A stretch of DNA of 42,518 nt from the NCBI GenBank assembly GCA_947503655.1, contig CANNEP010000020.1, positions 1-42,518 on the forward strand, given 5' to 3'. Both the position numbers and the translations under genes were made by a program. Source of the stretch: an uncultured Microbacterium sp. (GTDB lineage: Bacteria > Actinomycetota > Actinomycetes > Actinomycetales > Microbacteriaceae). This document shows, piece by piece, positions 31,917-39,516 of this stretch. Under the pieces are notes generated by a model, which was given only the letters and a program-made list of their open reading frames with translations, ran no database searches and was not told the DNA's origin. Position 1 is the first letter of the stretch. Each line of letters starts with the position of its first letter.

Positions 31917-32897
31917 TTACTCGGCGATGGCGAGAACGTCGATCACGAAGACGAGTGCGTCGTCTGCCGGGATGTTCGTGCCCTGCAATGCCTCAGCGGG
32001 CAGTTCGCCAGCCGGGAGGACGACCATGACCTGCGAGCCAACCGTTGCGCCCTCGAGGGCCTTGACGACTGCTTCGGGGAATGCCTGGTTGACGGGCGTC
32101 GCGGGCATGTGCCCCTGAGCCCACGTGTTGACGAACGGCTCGTGTCCGCGCCACGCGACGCCGAGAGTGCGGAAGAACACCGTCGAATCTGCCGTGATGG
32201 CTTCGCCATCGCCCTTGAGAAGCGTCTGCGTGCGTACCTCGGTCGGTGCATCGCCCGACGGAATAACGAGGCCAGGACGCCCGGTGGTGTCGCGAATAAC
32301 GGCGGGAAGGCCGCGGTCGGCGTTGAACACATCGGCACCGTCGGCAGCGAGCGGAACGACCTGGCCGACATCAACGAGAAGCACGACACCCTGGTTTTCA
32401 CCGAGCTGGAGTTCTGTGGCCAATTGCGGCAGCAGATCGTCGGCGGGGAGAGTAATCAGAACGCGTGAACCTCCCGGAACGCAGAGAAGTTCTTCCGCGA
32501 GCCCGGGCAAGTACTGTGCCCACTGGTCGACAGGGCCCATCTGGCCTTCGTCGGACCCCATCGTGGCGGCGATCTTGCCGCTCGTGCTCGGCGCCACCCA
32601 CACCGTGGTGTGTGCGAGCTGCGATGTGTCGGTAATCGGCGCGCCTTCGCCCTCCGTCACGATTGTGCGCTCGTTGCGGGGAATCTGGAGCGGATTCGGC
32701 ATCGAGAGGGCCGGCGACTCGCCAGCTTCGCCGGTCACGGAAACCGTGTCCAGGGTCGGGGTGTCAGCATCGAACGCGGAGCCGCAGCTACTCGCGTCAA
32801 CACGCGTCGTATTCGGTGTTACCGCCGTGCAGCCGACAAGGGCCAGCGCAAGAGCAGAAACAGCGGTCAGAGCAACAACAGGTTTACGCACTCGCAC
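31917..32897 (-). CDS. FKBP-type peptidyl-prolyl isomerase-like lipoprotein
   Basis: The 326-residue product has a lipoprotein signal: basic RVRK, a hydrophobic stretch, and lipobox LVGC with the modified cysteine at about residue 23. Two FKBP-like modules follow. The C-terminal one is clearer, with FVNTWAQG, NQAFPEAVVKALEGATVGSQVMVVLP and ALVFVIDVLAI. It should be anchored to the outer face of the membrane and help fold secreted proteins. Whether the N-terminal module is active is doubtful. A first GTG at 32897 and a second at 32891 are both possible. TAAGCT ends six bases before the second, and GAGGAG inside trmI could serve the first. In related genomes an FKBP gene is often found near pafA. 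Confidence 0.85.
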   Translation of the reverse strand: MRVRKPVVALTAVSALALALVGCTAVTPNTTRVDASSCGSAFDADTPTLDTVSVTGEAGESPALSMPNPLQIPRNERTIVTEGEGAPITDTSQLAHTTVWVAPSTSGKIAATMGSDEGQMGPVDQWAQYLPGLAEELLCVPGGSRVLITLPADDLLPQLATELQLGENQGVVLLVDVGQVVPLAADGADVFNADRGLPAVIRDTTGRPGLVIPSGDAPTEVRTQTLLKGDGEAITADSTVFFRTLGVAWRGHEPFVNTWAQGHMPATPVNQAFPEAVVKALEGATVGSQVMVVLPAGELPAEALQGTNIPADDALVFVIDVLAIAE

Positions 32898-32903
32898 AGC
32901 TTA
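32898..32903 (-). promoter_or_regulatory. Candidate -10 TAAGCT overlapping the trmI stop codon
   Basis: On the minus strand TAAGCT includes the TAA stop of trmI and ends six bases before the second possible FKBP start (GTG 32891). Confidence 0.4.
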
Positions 32904-33911
32904 GTTCTCCTCTTCTGAAAACGGGGTTGATGCGGCGGCGATGCGCGCGGCAGCAGCATGCTTCTCCGCGTCGCGTACGCGCTTGCGCAGGTTCTTGTCG
33001 GTGATCTGGCGGTCACCAACGGCACCGGGAGTCCAGGCCTCGACATCGGCGTCGCTGAAGCTCGTCTTCGACGCGCGGCGCTTCACCTCGGGCGGTACGG
33101 CACCGGGGGCCAGGCGACGTGCGGTCAGCAGGAAGCCCGTGTGCGCGACCATGCGGTGGTCAGGGCGCACAGCAAGGCCCTCAACGTGCCAGCCACGAAC
33201 CATCGTTTCGCTCGCTTCGGGGTCGGTAAACATGCCGAGGTTGCGGATGTGCTCGGCGACACGTGAGAGCTGCGTAGCCGTTGCGATGTAGCAAATCACG
33301 ACGCCGCCGGGGGTCAGCGCTTCGGCGACCGTTTCCATGCACTCCCACGGAGCCAGCATGTCGAGCACGACGCGATCAACGGTTCCGGGTTCCACCACGT
33401 TCTCAAGCTCTTCAGCGAGGTCACCGAGGTGCACAGACCATGTCTCCGGCAGTTCACCGAAGAACGTCTCGACGTTGCCCTTGGCGACGTCAGCGAACTC
33501 TTCTCGGCGCTCGAACGAGTGCAGGCGCCCCTCCGGGCCAATCGCGCGCAACAGCGAAAGCGACAGGGCGCCGGAACCAACGCCAGCTTCGACAACGACG
33601 GCCCCGGGGAAAATGTCTGCCTGCGTGACGATCATCGCGGCATCCTTCGGATACACGATGGCCGCACCGCGCGGCATCGACATGACGAAGTCACGCAGAA
33701 GCGGGCGCAGGGCCAGGTAGTCGTGGCCACCGCTGTTCGTGTGCACGGAACCATCGGGCGAGCCGATGAGCTGCTCGTGACGCAAAACGCCGTGGTGCGT
33801 ATGCAGTTCGCCTCCATCGCGGAGCGTCGTGGTGTGCAGCTTGCCCTTAGGGCCGGTCAGCTGCACGCGGTCGCCAACGCGGAAGGGGCCGCTGGGACGA
33901 GCAGAGCTCAT
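32901..33911 (-). CDS. trmI: tRNA (adenine-58-N1)-methyltransferase TrmI
   Basis: The 336-residue protein has a small N-terminal beta domain (GPFRVGDRVQLTGPKGKLHT..L..GGELHTHHG) and a Rossmann methyltransferase domain with the SAM motif VVEAGVGSGALSLSLLRAIGP (about residues 105-125), EEFADVAKGNVE, and the catalytic-loop pattern VVLDMLAPWE. It forms m1A58 in the T-loop of tRNAs. A C-terminal charged extension of about 60 residues is not part of the core fold. Its ATG overlaps the HAD gene stop (ATGA), so the two are coupled. The adjacent HAD enzyme has no evident functional link. Confidence 0.94.
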   Translation of the reverse strand: MSSARPSGPFRVGDRVQLTGPKGKLHTTTLRDGGELHTHHGVLRHEQLIGSPDGSVHTNSGGHDYLALRPLLRDFVMSMPRGAAIVYPKDAAMIVTQADIFPGAVVVEAGVGSGALSLSLLRAIGPEGRLHSFERREEFADVAKGNVETFFGELPETWSVHLGDLAEELENVVEPGTVDRVVLDMLAPWECMETVAEALTPGGVVICYIATATQLSRVAEHIRNLGMFTDPEASETMVRGWHVEGLAVRPDHRMVAHTGFLLTARRLAPGAVPPEVKRRASKTSFSDADVEAWTPGAVGDRQITDKNLRKRVRDAEKHAAAARIAAASTPFSEEEN

Positions 33912-34576
33912 GAAGTGTGCCTTTCGTGAAAAGCGATGAGGTCGGCGGTCGTGACGCCAGCGAGGGTGTCGCGGGTCTCCGTCACACCCGCGTCGTCCAG
34001 AGAGACGATGTGGGGAATGCCGATCGTGGGGATCTTGGCGGCGATGGCCGAGGCCACACCGTTCGGGGAGTCTTCAAGGGCGACGCACTCGTCGGGCCGA
34101 ACGCCCAACGCTTCGCACGCCATCAAATACGGGTCGGGGAAGGGCTTCGGGCGGGTGACATCGTCGCCCGCGTAGATAACGTCGAAGGCGTCGAAGTCGA
34201 TGAGACTGACAACCTCCGAAGCCATGCGACGAAGCGACATCGTCACAAGCGCCGTCTTGATGCCCGCCGCTTTCAGGTCGGCGAGGAGCTCACGCGCACC
34301 GGGGCGGAACGGAACCCCCTCGGTAGCAAGCTTGTACGTCACCTGGTCGGTGAGGTGGTTGATGATCGCGTCTTCATCCATGCGCACACCGGCATCCTGC
34401 AGAATGCGTGCCGACGTATCGAGGCCGAGCCCGACAAGTTTCATGGCCTGTTCGTCGGTCCAGTGACCGCCGTGTTCAGCAACCAGCTCCTCCTCGCTCC
34501 GCATCCAATATGGTTCCGTGTCGACAAGGGTGCCGTCCATGTCCCAGAGCACTGCGCGCATTGAAGCCGTTTTCAC
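33908..34576 (-). CDS. HAD-superfamily hydrolase (phosphatase/phosphoglucomutase-like)
   Basis: The 222-residue protein has the four HAD motifs: DMDGTLVDTEP (nucleophile D12), TMS near residue 112, the lysine in RPKPFPDPYL, and the acidic pair in ALEDSPNGVASA. The helical cap between motifs I and II places it with beta-phosphoglucomutase-like phosphatases. The substrate is unknown. The GTG at 34576 is supported by TAGCAT ending six bases upstream; an internal ATG six codons later is an alternative. It is followed by trmI with a four-base overlap and heads that operon. Confidence 0.92.
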   Translation of the reverse strand: MKTASMRAVLWDMDGTLVDTEPYWMRSEEELVAEHGGHWTDEQAMKLVGLGLDTSARILQDAGVRMDEDAIINHLTDQVTYKLATEGVPFRPGARELLADLKAAGIKTALVTMSLRRMASEVVSLIDFDAFDVIYAGDDVTRPKPFPDPYLMACEALGVRPDECVALEDSPNGVASAIAAKIPTIGIPHIVSLDDAGVTETRDTLAGVTTADLIAFHERHTS

Positions 34577-34582
34577 TTCACC

Positions 34583-34588
34583 ATGCTA
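34583..34588 (-). promoter_or_regulatory. -10 element TAGCAT, leaderless promoter of the HAD-trmI operon
   Basis: On the minus strand TAGCAT ends six bases before GTG 34576. Confidence 0.6.
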
Positions 34589-34731
34589 GCCCGAGCGATG
34601 CTGACCAAACGCCTGCGTCGACGCGCGTCTGCGTGTTACGTCGCGCATCGTGCCGAGGGCCAGATCGTAGTCATCTGAAACGCCCCGCGCGCGGTATCAA
34701 TGCTGACGCTACGCTGAACAGAGGAGGTACC

Positions 34732-35592
34732 GTGCAGCTACTTGGAGACCGCGTTCTCGTCATCGCTTTTGAAGGCTGGAACGACGCGGCAGAAGCCGCA
34801 ACATCAGCCGTCGATGCCATGAAGGCCGACGGTGACTACGTGTTGGCGCACACCGTTGACCCCGAATCGTACTTTGACTTTCAATACACACGCCCGAGCG
34901 TCCACCGCGATGATGATGGTGTTCGCCGGCTCACGTGGCCCGGTGCCACACTCTGGAGCCCCCGCCATGGTTCCGGTCTCTGGCTGCTGCGTGGCCAAGA
35001 GCCAGCGCGCCGGTGGAAGCGGTTTGCGTCGGAGTTCGTGGCGACGGCACGTGATGAGGGTATTACCGGAGTGATTCTGCTGGGCTCGATGATGGGCGAT
35101 GTGCCCCACACCCGCCCGATTCTCGTGCACTCGTGGAGCGAAAACGAATACATTCGCGCGAACTCGACGATTGAGCGCGGCCGCTACGAGGGCCCCGTCG
35201 GCATGCTGTCGGTGATGGCTGATGCGCTGGAGACAGCCGGCATTCCGACGATGAGCCAGTGGGCGAGCGTACCGCACTACCTGTCGATGCAGGCAAAGGC
35301 ACCGAAGGCGACGATCGCGTTGCTCGATAAGGTCGCTGATCTCACCGGCATTACGACATCGCACGATGAGCTCGACAGCGAAGCCCGCAAGTGGGAAGCC
35401 TCGATCGATGCCGCGATGAACGATGACGCCGAGATGGTCGAATACATTCGGTCGCTCGAACAGGCCCGCGATGCGTGGGACACTCCTGCCGCGAAGGGCG
35501 ACGCGATCGCCCGCGAGTTCGAGCAGTTCTTGCGTCGCGACAACGAGGGCCCGCGTAAGGGTCCGGCGTCGGGCCCGGGCGACCCCGCATAA
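34732..35592 (+). CDS. PAC2-family protein
   Basis: The product of about 286 residues belongs to the PAC2 fold, named after eukaryotic proteasome assembly chaperone 2: VLVIAFEGWNDAAEAATSAVDAM at the start, EYIRANSTIERGRYEGPVGMLSVMADALETAGIP in the middle, VPHYLSMQAKAPKATIALLDKVADLTG, and a C-terminal helical DDAEMVEYIRSLEQ. The function in bacteria is unknown. Actinobacterial versions occur in species with and without proteasomes. The GTG at 34732 is chosen over a longer frame because GAGGAGG lies five bases upstream. A very strong 18-bp terminator follows. It is convergent with uppP. Confidence 0.88.
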   Translation: MQLLGDRVLVIAFEGWNDAAEAATSAVDAMKADGDYVLAHTVDPESYFDFQYTRPSVHRDDDGVRRLTWPGATLWSPRHGSGLWLLRGQEPARRWKRFASEFVATARDEGITGVILLGSMMGDVPHTRPILVHSWSENEYIRANSTIERGRYEGPVGMLSVMADALETAGIPTMSQWASVPHYLSMQAKAPKATIALLDKVADLTGITTSHDELDSEARKWEASIDAAMNDDAEMVEYIRSLEQARDAWDTPAAKGDAIAREFEQFLRRDNEGPRKGPASGPGDPA

Positions 35593-35602
35593 CCCCCGCT
35601 TC

Positions 35603-35642
35603 AACGACAATGGCCGCGATAATAATCGCGGCCATTGTCGTT
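35603..35642. terminator. 18-bp perfect hairpin terminator
   Basis: Arms 35603-35620 and 35625-35642 are perfectly complementary around AATA, ending with GTTTGT. It lies ten bases after the PAC2 stop codon and can also terminate the convergent uppP. Confidence 0.9.
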
Positions 35643-35651
35643 TGTCTGGGG

Positions 35652-36482
35652 TTAGAACGCGCTCAGCACGCCCGTTGCCAGCAACACCATGATGACGACG
35701 CCGAGAATCACGCGGTAGATCACGAACGGCAAGAAGCTGCCCTTCTTGAGGTACTTCATGAGGTACGCGATCACGAGGAGGCCGACGATGAAGGCGACGA
35801 CGGTCGCGACGGCGGTTTCAGCCATGCCATACGGAACCATGGGCTCGTCAAGGCTAGAGACCAGCTCGTAGAGTCCGCTGCCGAAGACGGCAGGAACGGC
35901 CAGCAGGAAAGCGTACTCAGCGGCCGCGGTGCGGTTGTAGCCCAGCGCGCGTGCCGCCGTCGTGGTGGCACCCGAGCGTGAAACGCCGGGAACCAGCGCG
36001 AGGGCCTGGGCAAAGCCCATCGCGATGCCGTGCGGGTACGTGATGTCTTTCAGTTCACGCGTGCGTTTGCCGTAGTGGTCGGCCAGACCGAGCAAAATAC
36101 CGAACACGATCAAGACGATCGCGACGATCCACAGATTGCGGAATGCGCCGCGGATGTACTCCTGGCCGAAGAAGCCGAGCGCCGCAATTGGGAGCGAGCC
36201 GAGGATGACGAGCCAACCCATGCGAGCGTCGGGGTCGTTGCGCGGAATCTTGCCGCTGAGAGACAAGAACCACGCCTTGATGATCGCGGCGATCTTCTTG
36301 CGGAAGTACACGAGCACGGCGAGCTCGGTACCGATCTGCGTGATGGCCGTGAACGTCGCGCCGGGATCGGCTGCGTTCGGGAACATTTCGCCGACGATGC
36401 GGATGTGAGCGCTCGAGGAGATCGGCAAGAACTCGGTGAGACCTTGCACGATGCCCAGGATGATTGCTTCAAGGAATTCCAT
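35652..36482 (-). CDS. uppP: Undecaprenyl-diphosphatase
   Basis: The product of about 276 residues is a polytopic BacA/UppP enzyme with the two signature motifs: [13 protein letters not shown] (about residues 14-26) and PGVSRSGAT (about 162-170), which form the phosphatase active site. It recycles undecaprenyl pyrophosphate for cell-wall synthesis and is associated with bacitracin resistance. It acts at the cytoplasmic membrane. ATG 36482 has AGGAG upstream; a longer frame adds a non-conserved lead. It follows the M20 peptidase gene on the same strand after about 100 bases, with a weak hairpin between. Confidence 0.95.
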   Translation of the reverse strand: MEFLEAIILGIVQGLTEFLPISSSAHIRIVGEMFPNAADPGATFTAITQIGTELAVLVYFRKKIAAIIKAWFLSLSGKIPRNDPDARMGWLVILGSLPIAALGFFGQEYIRGAFRNLWIVAIVLIVFGILLGLADHYGKRTRELKDITYPHGIAMGFAQALALVPGVSRSGATTTAARALGYNRTAAAEYAFLLAVPAVFGSGLYELVSSLDEPMVPYGMAETAVATVVAFIVGLLVIAYLMKYLKKGSFLPFVIYRVILGVVIMVLLATGVLSAF

Positions 36483-36538
36483 GACGTGCTCCTGTGCGTC
36501 TTGCGAGCCGGTGGGCACGCCAAGGTAGGACTCTACCG

Positions 36539-36570
36539 GCCGCGCGCTGAGTGTTTATCAGGCGCGCGGC
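36539..36570 (-). terminator. GC-rich hairpin after the M20 gene
   Basis: GCCGCGCGC and GCGCGCGGC (36539-36547 and 36562-36570) pair around 14 bases. It lies just past the M20 stop on the minus strand. No T-run follows, so termination is uncertain. Confidence 0.4.
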
Positions 36571-36579
36571 GCGGCGAGG

Positions 36580-37875
36580 TCAGTAGCGGCGGATGAGGTC
36601 AGCGAGTACGCGCTGACCAAATTCGAGCGCGTCGGTCGGCACACGTTCGTCGACGCCGTGGAACATTCCGGTGAAGTCGAGGCGTTCGGGCAGCCGCATC
36701 GGCGCGAAGCCGTAACCCGCGATGCCGAGCGCTGAGAGCGCCTTGTTATCGGTTCCGCCGCCCAGCAGGTACGGAATCACCGGAACACCCGGGTCATGTT
36801 CGCCAATGCACGCGACCATCGTGTCGACCAGGTCACCGGCGAATGGCACCTCAAGCCCAACTTCGCCGACAACGACTTCGATCTCGATGTCTTCACCGAC
36901 GATGCGCTGAATGTCAGCCAGCGCCTGCGCCTCGGTGCCCGGCAACACGCGCACGTCAATGAGCGCGTGCGCTTTGTCGGGGATCACGTTGTGCTTGTAG
37001 CCAGCCTCAAGCCCCGTGGGGTTCGTCGTGGTGCGCAGCGACGACCGGATGAAGCCTTGCGCGTTACCCGAGAGCGCCGCAAGCGTGTCGGGGTCTGTCT
37101 CCGTTGTTCCGCTCAGCCGTTGGAATTCGGCAAGCAGCGCCTCCGTCGTGGGCGTGAGGCTTACTGGCCAGGCCGTGCGGCCGAGGGCTGCAACGGCCTC
37201 AGCGAGGCGCGTGACGGCATTGTCGGGGTGGAAGCCGGAACCATGACCGGCACGGCCCTTGGCTGACAGACGCAGCCACAGCAAGGCCTTCTCCCCCACC
37301 TGCAGCAGGTACGCGCGCTGGCCAGCGACCGTGATCGAATAGCCGCCAACCTCGCTGATCGCTTCGGTGGCCCCTTCGAACCAGTCGGGGCGCTGTGCGA
37401 CGACCGGCGTTGACCCTTCAACACCGCCGTTCTCTTCGTCAGCGAAGAACGTGATGATGATGTCGCGGCGCGGCTTCTCTCCGGCGCCTAGCACCTCGCT
37501 CACGGCGGCGAGGATCATCGCGTCCATGCCCTTCATGTCAACGGCGCCACGACCCCACAAGAGCCCGTCGGCGTCGATGTGGCCAGAGAACGGATCGTGC
37601 GTCCAGTCTTCAGCGATCGCCGGAACCACGTCGAGGTGGCCGTGCAAGATGAGGGCCGGCAGGCTCGGGTCGGTTCCCTTGATTCGGGCGTGCACGTTGG
37701 TGCGGCCCGGGACGGCTTCGTAGAGTTCGGGCTCGAGGCCGATGTTAGTGAGGATGGCGGCCACGTATTCGGCGGCTTCGCGCTCAGAATTGGCGCGTCC
37801 TCCCCCGTAGTTTGTGGTGTCGAAGCGAATCAGATCACGGGCGATGCTTACGACGTTGGAGAGCTCAGCGGTCAT
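36580..37875 (-). CDS. M20-family metallopeptidase/deacylase
   Basis: The 431-residue protein matches the ArgE/DapE/carboxypeptidase G2 group: metal-binding HGHLDVVP (about residues 78-85), GRGAVDMKGMDA with the bridging aspartate, the acidic pair in FADEENGGVEG, a dimerisation (lid) domain around residues 190-330, and the C-terminal HGVDERV. It binds two zinc ions and hydrolyses an amide bond; the substrate is not defined. It is cytosolic. The ATG lies six bases after TAACGT, and the intervening GGAGGC could also act as a ribosome-binding site. It is divergent from the tRNA-Leu gene. Confidence 0.92.
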   Translation of the reverse strand: MTAELSNVVSIARDLIRFDTTNYGGGRANSEREAAEYVAAILTNIGLEPELYEAVPGRTNVHARIKGTDPSLPALILHGHLDVVPAIAEDWTHDPFSGHIDADGLLWGRGAVDMKGMDAMILAAVSEVLGAGEKPRRDIIITFFADEENGGVEGSTPVVAQRPDWFEGATEAISEVGGYSITVAGQRAYLLQVGEKALLWLRLSAKGRAGHGSGFHPDNAVTRLAEAVAALGRTAWPVSLTPTTEALLAEFQRLSGTTETDPDTLAALSGNAQGFIRSSLRTTTNPTGLEAGYKHNVIPDKAHALIDVRVLPGTEAQALADIQRIVGEDIEIEVVVGEVGLEVPFAGDLVDTMVACIGEHDPGVPVIPYLLGGGTDNKALSALGIAGYGFAPMRLPERLDFTGMFHGVDERVPTDALEFGQRVLADLIRRY

Positions 37876-37881
37876 GCCTCC

Positions 37882-37887
37882 ACGTTA
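37882..37887 (-). promoter_or_regulatory. -10 element TAACGT before the M20 gene
   Basis: On the minus strand TAACGT is followed by GGAGGC and the ATG at 37875. The six-base gap matches the other leaderless genes, although GGAGG could also be a ribosome-binding site of a longer transcript. Confidence 0.5.
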
Positions 37888-37935
37888 CGCCACGCCCGAC
37901 GTGCGGCCTGGTTCGTGACGCCCCCACAGCCGTGC

Positions 37936-37941
37936 TAGGCT
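37936..37941 (+). promoter_or_regulatory. -10 element TAGGCT of tRNA-Leu
   Basis: TAGGCT lies 37 bases before the mature 5' end. No convincing -35 is seen. Confidence 0.5.
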
Positions 37942-37978
37942 AACTATTCGTTGGTGAGAGCTAAACAAACACCCAAAT

Positions 37979-38062
37979 GCGCGGGTGGCGGAATAGGTAG
38001 ACGCGCTAGCTTGAGGTGCTAGTGCCCGTTAGGGCGTGGGGGTTCAAGTCCCCCTTCGCGCA
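37979..38062 (+). tRNA. tRNA-Leu (GAG)
   Basis: A complete 84-nucleotide type II tRNA. The acceptor stem GCGCGGG pairs with TTCGCGC (two G-T wobbles), with discriminator A. The anticodon loop TTGAGGT (38011-38017) gives anticodon GAG at 38013-38015, decoding CUC and CUU. A long variable arm (GTGCCCGTTAGGGCGT) is typical of leucine tRNAs, and the T-loop is GGTTCAAGTC. CCA is not encoded. A strong terminator follows within five bases. Confidence 0.97.
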
Positions 38063-38066
38063 CAAA

Positions 38067-38110
38067 ACGAAAATGACCTCCGGATCGAAAGATTCGGGGG
38101 TCATTTTCGT
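38067..38110 (+). terminator. 20-bp hairpin terminator of tRNA-Leu
   Basis: Arms 38067-38086 and 38091-38110 pair throughout with two G-T wobbles around GAAA, followed by TTCTC. Confidence 0.9.
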
Positions 38111-38207
38111 TTCTCGCGCATGAGCGGCCACGAGCGGCCTATAGGACAAAAAGTGTTTCGGTCAAAAGGGTGAATGGCTCCCACGTAATCGTGCGCATCA
38201 TGAACTT

Positions 38208-38231
38208 CCCTCGGTGTTCGACATCCGAGGG
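38208..38231. other. Hairpin of unknown role between tRNA-Leu and VIT1
   Basis: CCCTCGG and CCGAGGG (38208-38214 and 38225-38231) pair, with possible extra TGT/ACA pairing inside. The surrounding 38111-38270 contains no gene that I can support. It may be a second terminator or chance. Confidence 0.35.
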
Positions 38232-38270
38232 ACCAGTCGCCCGCACGGGGAACCGATAGTAAATCGCAAA

Positions 38271-38304
38271 GCGCCTCGGAACCATGGTGCTGGTTCCGAG
38301 GCGC
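38271..38304 (-). terminator. 14-bp hairpin built from two octamers, VIT1 terminator
   Basis: Arms 38271-38284 and 38291-38304 are perfectly complementary around TGGTGC. The inner eight bases of each arm are the dispersed octamer in inverted orientation. On the minus strand the stem is followed by TTTGCGATTT. It lies 20 bases after the VIT1 stop. Confidence 0.85.
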
Positions 38305-38324
38305 TCGACGCCTGGCGCGAGTGG

Positions 38325-39401
38325 TTATGCGGTGGAGACGCCGAAGAGCAGGCCGAGGGCGTAGGTGACGGCGGCGGCGGCGAAACCGATCGCGAGCTGG
38401 CGGAGGGCACGCATGAGGGGCGACGTGCCACTCAAGATGCCCACCATGGCGCCCGTGATCATGAGCGCGATACCGACGAGCACGAGCGCGAGCACGAGGG
38501 CAGCGACACCGCTGAGACCGAAGATCCAGGGCAACACGGGGATGATCGCGCCCGAGGCGAAGAACAGGAAGCTCGAGATCGCTGCGCCCCACGCATTGCC
38601 AACGATTTCGTCGTCGTCTTCAATCGCTTCACGCTGCGGCGCGATGCCGTTCTGCGCGGCCTGCACGACCTTACGCGCGCGGTTGAGGGCCTCGTCGTGA
38701 TCCATCCCACGCGAACGGTAGATTAGCGCGACTTCGTTCGCGTCGATGTCAACGTGTGTCAGTGCATCGTCGGCAAAATCACTCGGCTGCGTGGCAGCGA
38801 GCAGCTCGCGCTGACTGCGCACCGAGACAAACTCACCAGCGCCCATCGACAACGCGCCTGCCAAGAGCCCAGCGACACCCGAGAACAGCACAAAGCCCGG
38901 TGCGACGCCGGTCGCCCCGATGCCCATAACGAGTGCCAGGTTGCTCACCAGACCATCGTTCGCACCGAACACCGCGGCACGGAAGGTGCCTGACAGTCGG
39001 CGGCGGCCACGAGCGGCAAGACCGCGCACGACCTCGTGGTGCACGCGCTCATCGGCAGCCATCTGAGCGGTGGCGTCAGCCTCGTCTTCGTACGGCGAAC
39101 GCGCCTCCGCCGCCTGCGCGAGGGCGAGCACGAAGATCGAGCCGAACCCACTCGCCATCGCACCCAAGAGACGCGTACGAAGACCCGGGCGCGGGAGCTT
39201 TGCGGGCTCACCGCCCAACAACGCGAGCCAGTGGGATTCATGACGCCCCTCGGCGTCGGCAAGGGCGAGCAGAATCTCGCGCTCCTCCCCTGTCTTCCGC
39301 TTCGCGAGGCGGCGATAAACCTTGGCCTCGGCGCGCTCGTCGACGAGATACTTCGCCCATCGCTTGCGATCGGCGGCAGTAGCATTCGCGGGCGCGCTCA
39401 T
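38325..39401 (-). CDS. VIT1/CCC1-family transporter with N-terminal ferritin-like domain
   Basis: The 358-residue protein fuses two modules. Residues about 10-140 form a ferritin-like helical domain with repeated acidic and His residues (DERAEAKVYRRLA, DAEGRHESHWLALLG, AADERVHHEVVRGLA). Residues about 145-358 form a VIT1/CCC1 domain with five membrane segments (FGANDGLVSNLALVMGIGATG, GALSMGAGEFVSVRSQRE). Such fusions, like the membrane-bound ferritin MbfA, export or sequester iron or manganese. The location is the cytoplasmic membrane. GGAG precedes the ATG. The gene is monocistronic and ends in a terminator built from octamers. Confidence 0.9.
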   Translation of the reverse strand: MSAPANATAADRKRWAKYLVDERAEAKVYRRLAKRKTGEEREILLALADAEGRHESHWLALLGGEPAKLPRPGLRTRLLGAMASGFGSIFVLALAQAAEARSPYEDEADATAQMAADERVHHEVVRGLAARGRRRLSGTFRAAVFGANDGLVSNLALVMGIGATGVAPGFVLFSGVAGLLAGALSMGAGEFVSVRSQRELLAATQPSDFADDALTHVDIDANEVALIYRSRGMDHDEALNRARKVVQAAQNGIAPQREAIEDDDEIVGNAWGAAISSFLFFASGAIIPVLPWIFGLSGVAALVLALVLVGIALMITGAMVGILSGTSPLMRALRQLAIGFAAAAVTYALGLLFGVSTA

Positions 39402-39516
39402 TGTGCTCCAAGTTCTGTGGGGGATGCTTCAACGCTACCCACGACCACACAGCGAACCCCCCCATTTCGGTAAATTCGGCGCCCCGAATCGTTCGGCCTC
39501 CCGAAAAGAACGAGGC

